Assembly: GCA_019694835.1 (NCBI GenBank)
Contig: JAIBBE010000208.1
Span: 1 to 64,000 of the forward strand
DNA: 64,000 bases
DNA from: Fimbriimonadaceae bacterium
GTDB lineage: Bacteria > Armatimonadota > Fimbriimonadia > Fimbriimonadales > Fimbriimonadaceae
Direction: 5' to 3'
The notes beneath the pieces were generated by a model that saw nothing but the letters and a program-made list of their open reading frames with translations, was not told the DNA's origin and made no database searches. The first letter of the stretch is position 1. Each line of letters starts with the position of its first letter. The position numbers were made by a program, and so were the translations under genes. Below, piece by piece: positions 1 to 9,158 of this stretch.

Positions 1-5
1 TCCCA

Positions 6-26
6 GCGCGGGCAGGATGCCCGCGC
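6..26. repeat. GC-rich intergenic hairpin downstream of hutH
   Basis: A perfect 9-bp stem (GCGCGGGCA / TGCCCGCGC) with a 3-base loop lies just past the hutH stop. There is no T run on the hutH side, so it is more like a repetitive palindrome than a simple intrinsic terminator. It shares the core GGCATCCTGCC with the hairpin at 62508-62579. Confidence 0.6.
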
Positions 27-30
27 CTCT

Positions 31-1515
31 CTAGCTCCGCACGAAAGCCACTAGCCGCTCGATGTCGACCGACAGCACCCGATCCTCCGACAAAGTGGGA
101 ACCAGCCGCCGGACCTGGGCGTGCGCCTCCGCGACCCCGACCCCCGGCCGCATGGGCGCGCGGCAGTCGATGCCTTGCGCGGCGCAGAGGAATTCGATCG
201 CCAGGACCTTCTCCACGAGGTCGACGAGGCGGCGGAGTTTGAGGGCGCTGGTCATCCCCATCGACACGTGGTCTTCCTTGCCACCCGAAGTCGGGGCGTT
301 GTCGGCGCTCGCGGGATGGACGAGCACGCGGGCCTCGGAAAGGAGCGCAACCGCCGTGACGTGCGCGATCATGAAACCGGACGACGTGCCCGGGTTCGGG
401 GTTAGGAACGGGGGCAGGCCCTCGTTGAGGTCGGGGTTGATGAGGCGGTCGATGCGGCGCTCGCAGATGCTCATCACGTCGGTCAGCGCGATCGCGGCGT
501 AGTCGAGGGCGAGGGCGAGGGGCGCGCCGTGGAAGTTGCCGCCCGAAATCATCTCGCCGGTGTCAGGGAAGACGAGGGGGTTGTCGGTCGCCGAGCCGGT
601 CTCGATCTCGAGCACCTGCCGCGCGTGATCCAGCGCTCCCCATGCCGCGCCGTGAACCTGGGGCATGCAGCGCAGACTGTACGCGTCCTGCACGCGCGGG
701 TCGTTGTTCCGATGCGACTCGCGGATTTCGCTGCCTTCCAGGAATCCACGCAGACGTTTCGCCGACCGGATCTGACCAGGCTGAGGACGGGCCTCGTGGA
801 TGCGGGCGTCGAACGCAGCGGGTGTGCCGAGCAGCGCTTCCAGCGTCATTGCCCCAGCCAGATCTGCTGAGTCGACGCATCGCATTGCCCGCAGCAAGGC
901 CAGTCCGCCGACTGCCGTCATCGCCTGCGTCCCGTTGAGAAGCGCGAGTCCTTCCTTGGCTTCGAGAATCAGCGGCGCGATGGCGGCAAGTCCCATCGCC
1001 CGGCTTGCTGGCATTCGCTCGTCTCGGTAGAACGCCTCGCCCTCGCCGATGGCCGTGAGGGCGAGGTGCGCCAGCGGTGCTAAGTCCCCACTCGCCCCGA
1101 CCGAACCCTGCTCCGGCACGACCGGGTGCACCCCTCGCTCCAGCATCTGGAGGAGCGTTTGCGCGACAAGGGGCCGGGCTCCGCTAAGTCCCTTGGCGAG
1201 GACGTTGGCCCGGAGCAGCAGCATGGCCCGAACCTCTGGCTCGGACAGTGGATTTCCCACGCCGCAGCAGTGGCTCCGCACGAGGTTGAGCTGAAGATGG
1301 TTGAGGTCTTGGTTCGGGATGCGGACGTCGGCGAGCTTGCCGAACCCGGTGTTGACGCCGTAAACCGTCTGCCCGCTCGCGACGATCTTCTCGATTACGG
1401 CGCGAGACTCCTGCATCTTGGTGCGAGCGGTGTCGTCGAGTTCGACCGGCAATTGGCCGCTCGCCACCGCCTTGACTTCCTCCAGACTCAGCACTTGACC
1501 CGACAAACGAAGCAT
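31..1515 (-). CDS. hutH: Histidine ammonia-lyase
   Basis: Converts L-histidine to urocanate and ammonia, the first step of histidine degradation, in the cytoplasm. The 494-residue product has the usual family length. The internal Ala141-Ser142-Gly143 in the context [17 protein letters not shown] is the tripeptide that cyclises to the MIO electrophile, and YGVNTGFG begins at Tyr52. The stretch [10 protein letters not shown] and the late [10 protein letters not shown] motif are typical of HutH. I start at ATG 1515 because homology begins there; an open frame continues upstream to 2160 but runs antisense to the sialidase-like gene. No other hut gene is in the window, so the pathway must be completed elsewhere. 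The gene diverges from its neighbour across 36 bp. Confidence 0.96.
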   Translation of the reverse strand: MLRLSGQVLSLEEVKAVASGQLPVELDDTARTKMQESRAVIEKIVASGQTVYGVNTGFGKLADVRIPNQDLNHLQLNLVRSHCCGVGNPLSEPEVRAMLLLRANVLAKGLSGARPLVAQTLLQMLERGVHPVVPEQGSVGASGDLAPLAHLALTAIGEGEAFYRDERMPASRAMGLAAIAPLILEAKEGLALLNGTQAMTAVGGLALLRAMRCVDSADLAGAMTLEALLGTPAAFDARIHEARPQPGQIRSAKRLRGFLEGSEIRESHRNNDPRVQDAYSLRCMPQVHGAAWGALDHARQVLEIETGSATDNPLVFPDTGEMISGGNFHGAPLALALDYAAIALTDVMSICERRIDRLINPDLNEGLPPFLTPNPGTSSGFMIAHVTAVALLSEARVLVHPASADNAPTSGGKEDHVSMGMTSALKLRRLVDLVEKVLAIEFLCAAQGIDCRAPMRPGVGVAEAHAQVRRLVPTLSEDRVLSVDIERLVAFVRS

Positions 1516-1528
1516 GACGGGGGTTGTA

Positions 1529-1551
1529 CCCGCGAGGGGTAACCTCGCGGG
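1529..1551. promoter_or_regulatory. Perfect hairpin between divergent hutH and sialidase genes
   Basis: CCCGCGAGG / CCTCGCGGG form a 9-bp stem with loop GGTAA. It fills most of the 36-bp divergent intergenic region and ends one base before the GTG start at 1552, so it would lie in the leader of either gene. Its function is unknown; it could be a repeat of the GC-rich hairpin kind or a translational element. Confidence 0.45.
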
Positions 1552-2637
1552 GTGCTTGCCGCCCTGCTCATGAGTGCCTTCGACCAAGGTCCGAAGCTGA
1601 TCGACCTTGATGCGGACGCATCCCGACAGGTTGTGGTCGATCGCGAGAAGGGCCAATACCTCGGCCATCCGACCACCGTGCTGCTTCGCGACGGCAAGAC
1701 GATGCTGGTCGTTTATCCGAAAGGCCACGGCAAAGGCGCGATCCTGATGAAGCGGAGCACCGATGGCGGCAAGACCTGGAGCGACCGCCTGCCCACGCCT
1801 TCGAACTGGGCCACAAGCCTCGAAACCCCGACGATTCACCGCGTGATTGATCCCAAGACCCAGAAAGATCGGCTTCTCCTCTGGTCTGGCCTGTACCCCG
1901 CCCGCCTCGCGACCAGCGAGAACGACGGAAAGGATTGGACGCCGCTGAAGCCGGTCGGCAACTGGGGCGGCATCGTGGTGATGGGCTTCGTCGAGCAACT
2001 GCGAAGCGGCGACTTGCTGGCCATGTTCCACGACGACGGCCGCTACTTCCTGCGAACGCCACAGACGAGCGGTCGATTCACGCTTTACAAGACGGTCTCG
2101 AAGGACGGCGGGTTGTCCTGGTCGTATCCTGACACCGTCTTTGCGTCCTCCGAAATCCACGTGTGCGAGCCTGGGGTTGTGCGTTCACCGGATGGGAAGA
2201 AGCTCGCCGTGCTGCTGCGAGAGAACAGCCGAAAGTTCAACTCGCAGATCATCTTTTCGAACGACGAAGGGAAGACTTGGACCCAACCGCGCGCGCTTCC
2301 CCTCTCACTGACCGGTGATCGTCACACCGCCAAATGGACGCCCGACGGAAGGCTCTTCATTTCATTCCGCGACATGCCTCCTTCCGGAGATTGGAAGGGT
2401 GATTGGGTTGCCTGGGTGGGGACCTGGGACGATCTTGTCAACGGCGGGGAAGGGCAGTATCGGGTTCGGCTGAAGGATAACAAGGACTCATGGGACTGCG
2501 GCTATCCGGGGGTCGAGGTCTTGCGCGACGGCACCGTCGTGACCACGACGTATGGTCATTGGGATAAGGGCGAAGAACCCTACATCCTCTCGGTTCGGCT
2601 CCGCCTGGACGAACTCGACAAAATGGCTATTCGCTAG
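1552..2637 (+). CDS. Secreted sialidase-like BNR-repeat protein
   Basis: A 361-residue protein with four Asp-box (BNR) motifs of the form S-x-D-x-G-x-x-W at about residues 69-76, 122-129, 183-190 and 236-243, which mark the blades of a six-bladed beta-propeller of the sialidase superfamily. The fold is clear but the substrate is not: many such proteins in environmental bacteria are annotated exo-alpha-sialidase without proof. The start is GTG at 1552, giving a short hydrophobic N-terminus (LAALLMSAF) that may be a weak signal peptide; ATG at 1570 is the alternative. The 3' end overlaps the convergent ABC permease gene by 11 bp. Confidence 0.82.
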   Translation: MLAALLMSAFDQGPKLIDLDADASRQVVVDREKGQYLGHPTTVLLRDGKTMLVVYPKGHGKGAILMKRSTDGGKTWSDRLPTPSNWATSLETPTIHRVIDPKTQKDRLLLWSGLYPARLATSENDGKDWTPLKPVGNWGGIVVMGFVEQLRSGDLLAMFHDDGRYFLRTPQTSGRFTLYKTVSKDGGLSWSYPDTVFASSEIHVCEPGVVRSPDGKKLAVLLRENSRKFNSQIIFSNDEGKTWTQPRALPLSLTGDRHTAKWTPDGRLFISFRDMPPSGDWKGDWVAWVGTWDDLVNGGEGQYRVRLKDNKDSWDCGYPGVEVLRDGTVVTTTYGHWDKGEEPYILSVRLRLDELDKMAIR

Positions 2638-4324
2638 GATTGAACGACGCGTACAGGCGTCCGGCGATCGTCGCGCACAAGAGGGCGAGCCCGATATTGA
2701 TCAGCGCAACCGGAATCGCGGCAACGGCAGGATGGACTTTGAAGTAGATGAGGGCAAGATAGATGCCTGCTGATGGCGCGCAGAAGAGGACGATCCCCAG
2801 CATGTTGACAAGACCGCGAAAGCCTCGCTGAGTGGGGTCTTCGACATCCGGGAATGCCAGAATAACCAGGCAAAAGACTGCGGCTAGCAACAGCGCTAAC
2901 GGCGGCATTCCGATCAGCGCCGCTACTGCCTGTGGCCATGCCCGTGGAGCGGCAATGAGCGTAGCGATCACGCTGAGAACGCAGGTGAAGATGCCAAGAC
3001 TTGCTTTGCTCGCGATCTCATAAAACATCGTCACTCCCGCACTGAACGGCAGCGGCTTTTGCAGATCGACTCGGCGAAGCATCTCCATATACCCGCCCTG
3101 CGATATCGATGCCGTGCTGACGAACATCATCATCAACTGTGTCACGAGCATCATGGCTCCGCTAGCACGTTGCGAAGACACCGTGTTCCCCTGCGTGGCG
3201 ATTACAGGCAAGACGGCAAGGAATATGCCGAACATTGGGAAAATCACGAAGAGAACGCGCGTGGTTCTCGCTTGCAGAATGTATTCACGCCAAAGCAATG
3301 CTGCTGCGCCCCTTGGTCGCAGTCGGTGAATCCAGGATTGGCGCCCAGCCTTGATCTTTCCACTGCGTGCCTGCTCCGCAATGAGACCAAACGTATCGCC
3401 CTTTCGCTGGAGATCGCGCGCCTGGTTGACGTCGGCGGCCCGCAACGCGGATTCCTCGTAGATGTAGTTCGCCTGCTTGAGCGATAAGATCACACCGGAT
3501 GCAATCATGCCAATCAGAATTGACGAGCCGACGGCAGCGCTGAGCCAACTTCCCGATAAAGGTGACATCGTGAGTTCGGTTGCGCCGGTCGCGACGAAGA
3601 AGAAGGTTCGCAGCATCGGCGACTGCGCAATCGCGATCAGTCCTTGAAGATCCGAGACACCGCGGACTTCGAGAACGACATAGGCAGCGACGAGCACGAA
3701 CAGCCCGAACATCGACCACCCCATCCATCGCTTAGCTTTCTCGAATCGCTCCTCTGGACGATTGAAGTAGATACTTGCTGCATAACCCACCGAGACGAAA
3801 GCCATCGAAAGCAGCAAATAGGAAACCGCAACGGTTCGAGTGACATAAGCCGACGACTCTGGGTGAGGCAGGTTACGGAACAGGGTCGTCCACTGATTGC
3901 TGACCGGTCGATAGATGAAGACGGCCATAATCAGCGGCAGGACGAGCGTCAGCAAGTAATCGCGAATCAAACGAAACCCAAGTAAGATCTTGGGCGAGAT
4001 CGGTGTCGGAAACAAGACGTCGACGTCTGCCTTCTTGAATCCTCCTCGGTAGCTAAAGATGCTGAGCGACAGGAAGATCGAAACGAGGACGAATCCCGCG
4101 AAGACGAAGGCGTCGATCGCCTCGATGGGTGGTGCATCAATCTGCGGCATATTAGCTGGCAAACGCCCAGAACTTCGTCCATTTCCACCGAAGCTTCCCC
4201 GCGCAAAAAAGAACCAGTAGTAGCTGAAGAAGAAGAGCAGACCAATCAGTCGCCGCGGGCTCGACACTGCCCGCTTAATGCCGTTCACGAACGAACGCGT
4301 GAAGAGGAAGACGAGAGGCTTCAT
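2627..4324 (-). CDS. ABC exporter permease subunit, large
   Basis: A 565-residue polytopic protein. A hydrophobic segment follows the basic start (IGLLFFFSYYWFFF), further hydrophobic spans lie near residues 70-90, 115-130, 170-190, 205-225 and 240-290, and there is a second cluster of helices from about residue 360 to the end. Length and layout fit the putative ABC exporter permeases found next to a single ATPase. Its ATG overlaps the stop of the ATPase gene upstream (ATGA at 4321-4324), so the two are translationally coupled and probably form one exporter in the inner membrane. The substrate cannot be told from sequence. Confidence 0.85.
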   Translation of the reverse strand: MKPLVFLFTRSFVNGIKRAVSSPRRLIGLLFFFSYYWFFFARGSFGGNGRSSGRLPANMPQIDAPPIEAIDAFVFAGFVLVSIFLSLSIFSYRGGFKKADVDVLFPTPISPKILLGFRLIRDYLLTLVLPLIMAVFIYRPVSNQWTTLFRNLPHPESSAYVTRTVAVSYLLLSMAFVSVGYAASIYFNRPEERFEKAKRWMGWSMFGLFVLVAAYVVLEVRGVSDLQGLIAIAQSPMLRTFFFVATGATELTMSPLSGSWLSAAVGSSILIGMIASGVILSLKQANYIYEESALRAADVNQARDLQRKGDTFGLIAEQARSGKIKAGRQSWIHRLRPRGAAALLWREYILQARTTRVLFVIFPMFGIFLAVLPVIATQGNTVSSQRASGAMMLVTQLMMMFVSTASISQGGYMEMLRRVDLQKPLPFSAGVTMFYEIASKASLGIFTCVLSVIATLIAAPRAWPQAVAALIGMPPLALLLAAVFCLVILAFPDVEDPTQRGFRGLVNMLGIVLFCAPSAGIYLALIYFKVHPAVAAIPVALINIGLALLCATIAGRLYASFNPSE

Positions 4325-5061
4325 GGCGTCGTAATGGGTGGCGCCTCAGTCGTGAGCCTGAGAAAGACCTCTTCCAGACCTGCGCCTTCCATGTTGCTAA
4401 AGGTCCGCAACTCGGCCAACGTGCCTTCGGCGACCTTGATGCCCTTGGCGAGGATGATGACGCGGTCACAGAGCTTTTCGGCGGTATCGAGAAGGTGAGT
4501 CGAGACGAGGATGGAGCACCCCGCTTCTTTGGCCCGGTGAAGCTCCTGCTTCACCTCGTGTACACCGGCCGGATCGATGCCGATGATCGGCTCATCGAAG
4601 AGCAGCACATTGGCCCGATGAATGAGCGCACAGGCGATGGAGAGCTTCTGCCGCATTCCCTTGGAGAGCGTTGCCACCAGTTCATTGCGCTTGTCGGCCA
4701 AAGCATAACGCTCCAGCAACATGGCTCCGACCTCGTCGTAGACGTCCATGGTCCCGAAGCACATGGCCACGAAGCGGAGGTGCTCGTCGACGGTCAGCAA
4801 CTCGTACAAGGACGGCAGTTCGGGCACAAACGCGAGTCCTTGCTTGGCGCGGGCTTGGTCAGCGACGATGTCGTGCCCATTGATCAGGATTTGGCCGTAG
4901 GTGGGGCGGAGAATCCCGGCAATACAGCGCAGCGCGGTAGTCTTGCCCGCACCGTTTGGTCCGAGCAGCCCAACGATCTCTCCGGGTTGGATTTGGAAAC
5001 TCAAGCCATCGACAGCACGGAAGCGTTTGTACTCTTTGACGAGATCGATGACCTGCAGCAC
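4321..5061 (-). CDS. ABC transporter ATP-binding protein
   Basis: ATPase partner of the permease encoded directly downstream. From GTG 5061 the product is 246 residues, the normal size for a single nucleotide-binding domain. Visible motifs are Walker A GPNGAGKT at 34-41, signature LSKGM at 132-136, Walker B LLFDEP at 153-158 and the H-loop region STHLLDTAEKL. The frame stays open upstream to 5370, but that part is antisense to the divergent barrel gene and has no homology. The start is not strongly marked by a ribosome-binding site, so a slightly longer N-terminus (ATG near 5160) is possible. Confidence 0.93.
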   Translation of the reverse strand: MLQVIDLVKEYKRFRAVDGLSFQIQPGEIVGLLGPNGAGKTTALRCIAGILRPTYGQILINGHDIVADQARAKQGLAFVPELPSLYELLTVDEHLRFVAMCFGTMDVYDEVGAMLLERYALADKRNELVATLSKGMRQKLSIACALIHRANVLLFDEPIIGIDPAGVHEVKQELHRAKEAGCSILVSTHLLDTAEKLCDRVIILAKGIKVAEGTLAELRTFSNMEGAGLEEVFLRLTTEAPPITTP

Positions 5062-5158
5062 TGTAGAGGTTTTACCCCTAGAACGATCCCTCGGTTGCGA
5101 CTCTGGGCCTATCCGGTTCGTCTGGACTTCTGCCAGAATGCGCACGGAGGTACATGAC

Positions 5159-5737
5159 ATGGATTTCAAGCTTCGCACGGCGATGCTCGTCGGGTTGCTT
5201 GCAGCGACCACTGCCAGCTTCGCAGACGATAACGCCAAGAAGGCGGAGGACCCTCGGGTCGACCGTCCCTTCAAGTTCACGATCGGTTTCCACGTTCCGA
5301 CCATCAACCAGAATGACAACGACGCTTCTTCGGATACCGGTTTCACGGGATCGGTGGGCTGGTCGTTCATTCGAACCCAGCAAGCAGGATTCGAGCTTGA
5401 GGCTCGATATACGGCCTATAAGCTGAAGTTTCTCGGCGATCGTGAGACGATCAGCATGGGGACGTTCTTCCTCAACGGCTACGGTCGATTCGGCCAGACC
5501 ACGCGCGACGGAAGCATGACGTGGACGCCCTGCTTCTTCGCCGGAGGCGGAATCGGTGTGGGCACGGGACGCGCGACGATCCAGGGCGTCGAGTTTGGAA
5601 AGAAGGGCGGATCGCTCGTCTGGCAGGCATTCCTGGGCTACGAGTTCACCGAGCACGTCTTCGCTCAGGTTCGCTACCAGGGCGGCCAAGAAGATATCCA
5701 CCGCGGGTGGGGCCTCGAAATCGGATTCCGCTTCTAA
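5159..5737 (+). CDS. Outer-membrane beta-barrel protein, small
   Basis: A 192-residue protein with a clear signal peptide (LRTAMLVGLLAATTASFA, cleavage likely after residue 20) followed by alternating amphipathic strands rich in Gly, aromatic and charged residues. The last strand ends in Phe (GLEIGFRF), as is usual for outer-membrane barrels handled by the BAM complex. The layout resembles small OmpW/OmpA-like eight-stranded barrels, but no specific family is recognisable. ATG 5159 is preceded by GGAGG at 5146-5150 with 8-base spacing. It is divergent from the ABC operon, with only about 100 bp between them. Confidence 0.75.
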   Translation: MDFKLRTAMLVGLLAATTASFADDNAKKAEDPRVDRPFKFTIGFHVPTINQNDNDASSDTGFTGSVGWSFIRTQQAGFELEARYTAYKLKFLGDRETISMGTFFLNGYGRFGQTTRDGSMTWTPCFFAGGGIGVGTGRATIQGVEFGKKGGSLVWQAFLGYEFTEHVFAQVRYQGGQEDIHRGWGLEIGFRF

Positions 5738-5759
5738 TCCCTCAAATCCACAAAGCAAG

Positions 5760-5789
5760 CGTCCCCCTCATTTCCCAATGAGGGGGACG
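5760..5789. repeat. 13-bp stem hairpin downstream of barrel gene
   Basis: CGTCCCCCTCATT and AATGAGGGGGACG form a perfect stem around loop TCCC. There is no T run. It could stabilise the 3' end of the upstream message or be a repeat; a true terminator follows at 5909. Confidence 0.6.
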
Positions 5790-5908
5790 TTCACCGCGAG
5801 GCACGAGCGCGTGACACAGGGGGAGTAATTTTCAGGAAAGTCCAACTGTGGCGTTGATTGCCCGATGGATTACTCTCCCCGATCTCTGCTCCTTCGTCGC
5901 CGAGACCG

Positions 5909-5936
5909 ACCCTCTCACTACGTGAGAGGGTTTTTC
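5909..5936 (+). terminator. Intrinsic terminator for the barrel gene
   Basis: ACCCTCTCAC / GTGAGAGGGT, a 10-bp stem with loop TAC, is followed directly by TTTTTC on the plus strand. This is a textbook rho-independent terminator reading out of the gene that ends at 5737. Confidence 0.85.
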
Positions 5937-5954
5937 TGAGCAGACAGAAGGATC

Positions 5955-6536
5955 TTAGCGCTTGCGGCGGCGTCGAATCACTGCGGCCAGACCGAGGCCG
6001 ATCGCAGCGATCGAAGCCGGCTCAGGAACAGCCGAGGAGGTGAATGCAGCGGTGGCGGTCACGCCATTAGCATTCGGCTGGAAGTTCGCGAACGAGAAGT
6101 TGAACGTCTCATCGGTCACGACGGGCACGCCCGGTCCCGAGAAGACCACGTTGTTCGAGAACAGGTCGGAGGCTCCGGCACCGTTGACGCTGACGAAACC
6201 GCTGTCGAATGTGATGCGAAGCACCAAGTTGTTGGACGAATCGGTGAAGTCGATCTGACCGTTGCCTGCGTTCCAGAACCCAGGCGCAACCGGGGTGAGA
6301 GCGACCGGTGCCATGGTGAACTTGGCGTCGGCATAGTCGGGTGCCGCCCAGCCCGGAGTCTGGAGCAAGAGACCCGTGCCGCTCCAGCCGCCCGTGATGG
6401 ACGAACCGGTTAGCGAGAACAGCGGCGTGGAACCATCGATGGCCGGATCGGCAAAGGTCGCCATCGTGAAGGCCTGCGAGGCCACGGCTGCACCGAGCAG
6501 CGTGCCGGCAAATGCAATTCGAATAGATTTGTTCAA
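5955..6536 (-). CDS. PEP-CTERM sorting-domain protein
   Basis: An exported protein of 193 residues. It has an N-terminal signal peptide (IRIAFAGTLLGAAVASQAF) and a C-terminal tripartite sorting signal: VPEPAS, a hydrophobic helix (IAAIGLGLAAVI) and RRRRKR at the extreme end. In established systems such tails are processed by an exosortase, often linked to surface polysaccharide. The mature part has no recognised enzyme motif and is Ser/Thr/Asn-rich. I chose TTG at 6536 because AAGGAG lies six bases upstream and the signal peptide begins there; the next in-frame ATG would fall beyond the signal peptide. No exosortase gene is in the window. Confidence 0.85.
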   Translation of the reverse strand: MNKSIRIAFAGTLLGAAVASQAFTMATFADPAIDGSTPLFSLTGSSITGGWSGTGLLLQTPGWAAPDYADAKFTMAPVALTPVAPGFWNAGNGQIDFTDSSNNLVLRITFDSGFVSVNGAGASDLFSNNVVFSGPGVPVVTDETFNFSFANFQPNANGVTATAAFTSSAVPEPASIAAIGLGLAAVIRRRRKR

Positions 6537-6669
6537 AAGCTTCTCCTTATATTCAATCGTCGTGACAACGCCGGCACAACGCCCTATTATGGACGGATTT
6601 CGGCTCGGCACACGATAATATAGTGCAAGATTGGGGCCGAAAGTTTGCTGCTTTAAGCAAAAACTCATC

Positions 6670-7071
6670 TCACTCGGCTGAATCCGGTAGATTGGCCGGA
6701 CCTTTCGCCAGCGAAATCGCCAGCACAGCCCAGGCCGCCAAGAAGCAAACTCCCCCAAGCGGCGTAATCGCACCCAGCCATCGCTGCCCGGATAGGGCTA
6801 GGGCGTACAGGCTTCCCGAGAAGATCACGACGCCCCCGAGAAAGAGGGTCGAGGCAAATCCCGCGGTGCGGGTGCTTAGCCGAGGTGCCAGGCAGGTCAC
6901 GAGGAGGATCGCAAGGGCATGCATGCCCTGATAAGTCACCCCTGTTTGGAAGATCTCAAGTCGGTCGGCTGGGATACGCGCCTTTAGCAGGTGGGCTCCG
7001 AACGCGCCGAACGCCACGGCGAGAAACATCAGGCCTGCCCCGATTGCGGCCCAGCGGTGGTTAGTCCGCAT
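6670..7071 (-). CDS. DUF423 family membrane protein
   Basis: A 133-residue inner-membrane protein with four predicted helices, the N-terminal one carrying the family pattern AFGAFGAHLLK followed by a motif like YQGMHALA. These features and the length match DUF423 (YgdD-like) proteins, whose function is not established. Its start overlaps the end of the upstream secreted protein gene (7061-7522) by 11 bp, so the two are probably co-transcribed. Confidence 0.85.
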   Translation of the reverse strand: MRTNHRWAAIGAGLMFLAVAFGAFGAHLLKARIPADRLEIFQTGVTYQGMHALAILLVTCLAPRLSTRTAGFASTLFLGGVVIFSGSLYALALSGQRWLGAITPLGGVCFLAAWAVLAISLAKGPANLPDSAE

Positions 7072-7522
7072 ATTGCTTCAGGGACTTCTTGAACGCCAGA
7101 TACGCCTTCCGGTACTTCTCGAAGGCCTTCTGGTCTCGATATTTGTAGCCGAATGTGTAGCGGGTGTTGTACTCTTTGTTCTCCACGTCTTCGACTGAGC
7201 GCTTGTACGACTCGTCTTTCGCTCCATAGGTGGCTCGGTAAACGACGATCATTTTCTTGGTCTCGCGGGTCTCGCTGAGCACCTTCTCGGTCTTCGCATT
7301 CAAGAATATCTCGCTGGGATCGCCGTTCCAAAGGGGTGAGAACACGAAGAACTCAACCGACTTGTCACGGGAGGTGAAGTAGTAGCTGTCGTCGGTCCGG
7401 CCCTTCCGGACTTTGAATTCTGAGGGATAGCGGATGTCGAAGTTTGGACCCTTGTGCAAGCGGGTTCCTGATTGGGGAGCAAGGAGGCATGCAGCTGACA
7501 ACAACAGGGCAACAGCGCTCAT
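7061..7522 (-). CDS. Secreted hypothetical protein
   Basis: A 153-residue protein with an N-terminal signal peptide (MSAVALLLSAACLLA; the Cys at residue 12 could also serve as a lipid anchor). The mature part is rich in Lys, Tyr and Glu and has the look of a small alpha/beta domain, with no recognised motif. It is the first gene of a two-gene unit with the DUF423 protein. Confidence 0.65.
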   Translation of the reverse strand: MSAVALLLSAACLLAPQSGTRLHKGPNFDIRYPSEFKVRKGRTDDSYYFTSRDKSVEFFVFSPLWNGDPSEIFLNAKTEKVLSETRETKKMIVVYRATYGAKDESYKRSVEDVENKEYNTRYTFGYKYRDQKAFEKYRKAYLAFKKSLKQYAD

Positions 7523-7669
7523 TTCTCTATTCTACGAGGCAGCGCCCGTCCCCCTCCTTCGAAAAGTGCAGAAAATGGTAGACATTTGGTGCATTTTTAG
7601 CGAGCGCTTTGGTAACATCGCTCCGAAAGGGAGCCAATTCCCAATAAGCTCCCATGGAGGACCAATCTA

Positions 7670-8065
7670 ATGGCAGAAACGATGACCCCGCCCGCAATGG
7701 GCACTTTTTGTTGGACCGAGTGCGGTACGCGCGACGTCGCCGCCGCCAAGAAGTTCTACGGCGAACTGATCGGATGGACGCTCGAGGATCAGGATATGGG
7801 AGGGATGACCTACACCTTCATCAAGACGGCGAGCGGCGAGACGGTCGGCGGCATCTACAATATGGAAGGTCCACAGTTCGAAGGCGTTCCAGCCCACTGG
7901 ATGCCCTACATCCTCGTGGACAACGTCGACGCGCGATGCGAATTGGTGAAGCAGCTCGGCGGCGAGGTCAGGATGCCCCCGATGGACATTCCCAACTATG
8001 GGCGCTTTGCGGTGATCGCCGATCCGACGGGTGCCGTAGTCGCCTTGTTCCAGAACGCAGGCTAG
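7670..8065 (+). CDS. VOC-superfamily (glyoxalase-like) protein
   Basis: A 131-residue single-domain protein. It shows the start of a vicinal-oxygen-chelate module (GTFCWTECGTRDVAAAKKFY, then LIGWTLED), a central HWMPYILVDNVD and the closing FAVIADPTGAVVALFQ. This is the glyoxalase/bleomycin-resistance/extradiol-dioxygenase fold in its small form; the reaction is not predictable. GGAGG at 7656-7660 precedes ATG 7670 with 9-base spacing. The 5' leader can fold (GGGAGC 7629-7634 with GCTCCC 7648-7653). Confidence 0.88.
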   Translation: MAETMTPPAMGTFCWTECGTRDVAAAKKFYGELIGWTLEDQDMGGMTYTFIKTASGETVGGIYNMEGPQFEGVPAHWMPYILVDNVDARCELVKQLGGEVRMPPMDIPNYGRFAVIADPTGAVVALFQNAG

Positions 8066-8078
8066 ATTCGACTGGGTG

Positions 8079-8102
8079 GCCGAGACCGCACTGGGTCTCG
8101 GC
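8079..8102 (+). terminator. Hairpin after VOC gene, terminator-like
   Basis: GCCGAGACC / GGTCTCGGC, a 9-bp stem with a 6-base loop, starts 14 bases after the VOC stop. There is no T tract, so intrinsic termination is possible but not assured. Confidence 0.4.
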
Positions 8103-8174
8103 TCGGATTAACGGCGGCTGAACTTCGCATGTCTTCGGCGGGCTTCAGCCGCTCAATGCGATCATACTGATCAC

Positions 8175-9110
8175 GTGAGATCGCGGGAACGAGGAAAAGT
8201 GAGCTTTCCCTTGCTCCTGACGGTCCTCAGTTGGGGTTTCAACTTTGTTGCCCTGAAGTTGCTCTATGCCGAAGGCCTGACAGCGGCCGCGATGTCGCTG
8301 GTTCGATTCGTCCTGATGTGGCTGGTCCTAGCCGGTCTCTGCCTGACCCAAGGGCGATTTCCTTGGTATCCCAGGGGCGATGTGTGGCGGTACTTGCTTC
8401 TCGGCATGCTCTCAATGGGCATCTATATGATCCTCTTTTTGGAGGGCATGACGAAAACCTCGCCGGCCGAAGGCGCGATCATCCTCGCGACCTCCCCCAT
8501 TTTCACGGCCCTCTTGGCGGTGGCCTTCAAGCAAGACCAGTTCAGTTGGGCGGCGCTGGGCGGTACAGTCCTTGCCTTTATCGGAGTAACGATGGTCATC
8601 CTCGCCGGGCACCATGCCGGAGGTGGTCAGATCATCGGAAATCTGCTCGTTTTCGCTTCGGCGGTTGTCTGGGCATTCTGCGCGGTCATGACGCGTACGC
8701 TGGTCCAAAAGGACACGCCGCTCAATGTCCTTACCCTCTCGATGCCAGGCGCCTTGCCCCTCCTCATTCCCTATGGGCTGGGCGCATCCCTCGCAGTCGA
8801 TTGGGCGCGCATGGACTGGGTGGGTTGGCTTTCACTTGCTCACATCGTCATTTTGGCGGGTGTTGTCGGGTTCATCGGTTTCTATGTGGGTGTTCGCCAG
8901 GTTGGGAGTGCAGGGGCCATGCTTTATCAATTCCTCATCCCTCCGCTGGCGGCCTTCTTCGCCTGGCTCACCCTGCACGATCACCTCGAGGTCCTCCAGG
9001 CTGTCGGATTGGGTGTGATTCTCGTCGGGGTGGCTTGGAGTACGAGGGTGCGAGCGAGAGGTGACCTTTCGCGCGATTCCGTCCTCCGTCAGGAGCAGGT
9101 CGCTTCTTGA
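8175..9110 (+). CDS. EamA (DMT superfamily) transporter
   Basis: A 311-residue inner-membrane protein with ten predicted helices arranged as two EamA repeats. The first repeat begins LLTVLSWGFNFVALKLLY and contains MTKTSPAEGAIILATSPIF; the second begins IIGNLLVFASAVVWAFCAVM and ends in the LGVILVGVAW region. Members export amino acids, metabolites or drugs. The start is GTG 8175; GTG 8199, which sits four bases after GAGG, would shorten the N-terminus by eight residues and keeps the whole first helix. Confidence 0.9.
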   Translation: MRSRERGKVSFPLLLTVLSWGFNFVALKLLYAEGLTAAAMSLVRFVLMWLVLAGLCLTQGRFPWYPRGDVWRYLLLGMLSMGIYMILFLEGMTKTSPAEGAIILATSPIFTALLAVAFKQDQFSWAALGGTVLAFIGVTMVILAGHHAGGGQIIGNLLVFASAVVWAFCAVMTRTLVQKDTPLNVLTLSMPGALPLLIPYGLGASLAVDWARMDWVGWLSLAHIVILAGVVGFIGFYVGVRQVGSAGAMLYQFLIPPLAAFFAWLTLHDHLEVLQAVGLGVILVGVAWSTRVRARGDLSRDSVLRQEQVAS

Positions 9111-9158
9111 GCCCGATCATTCACACGGACCCAAACTCGGGGTACTTGACAACGATGC

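Noticed and set aside
1516..2160. N-terminal extension of HutH to 2160.
   Set aside because: The extension is antisense to the sialidase-like gene and not part of the HutH family.
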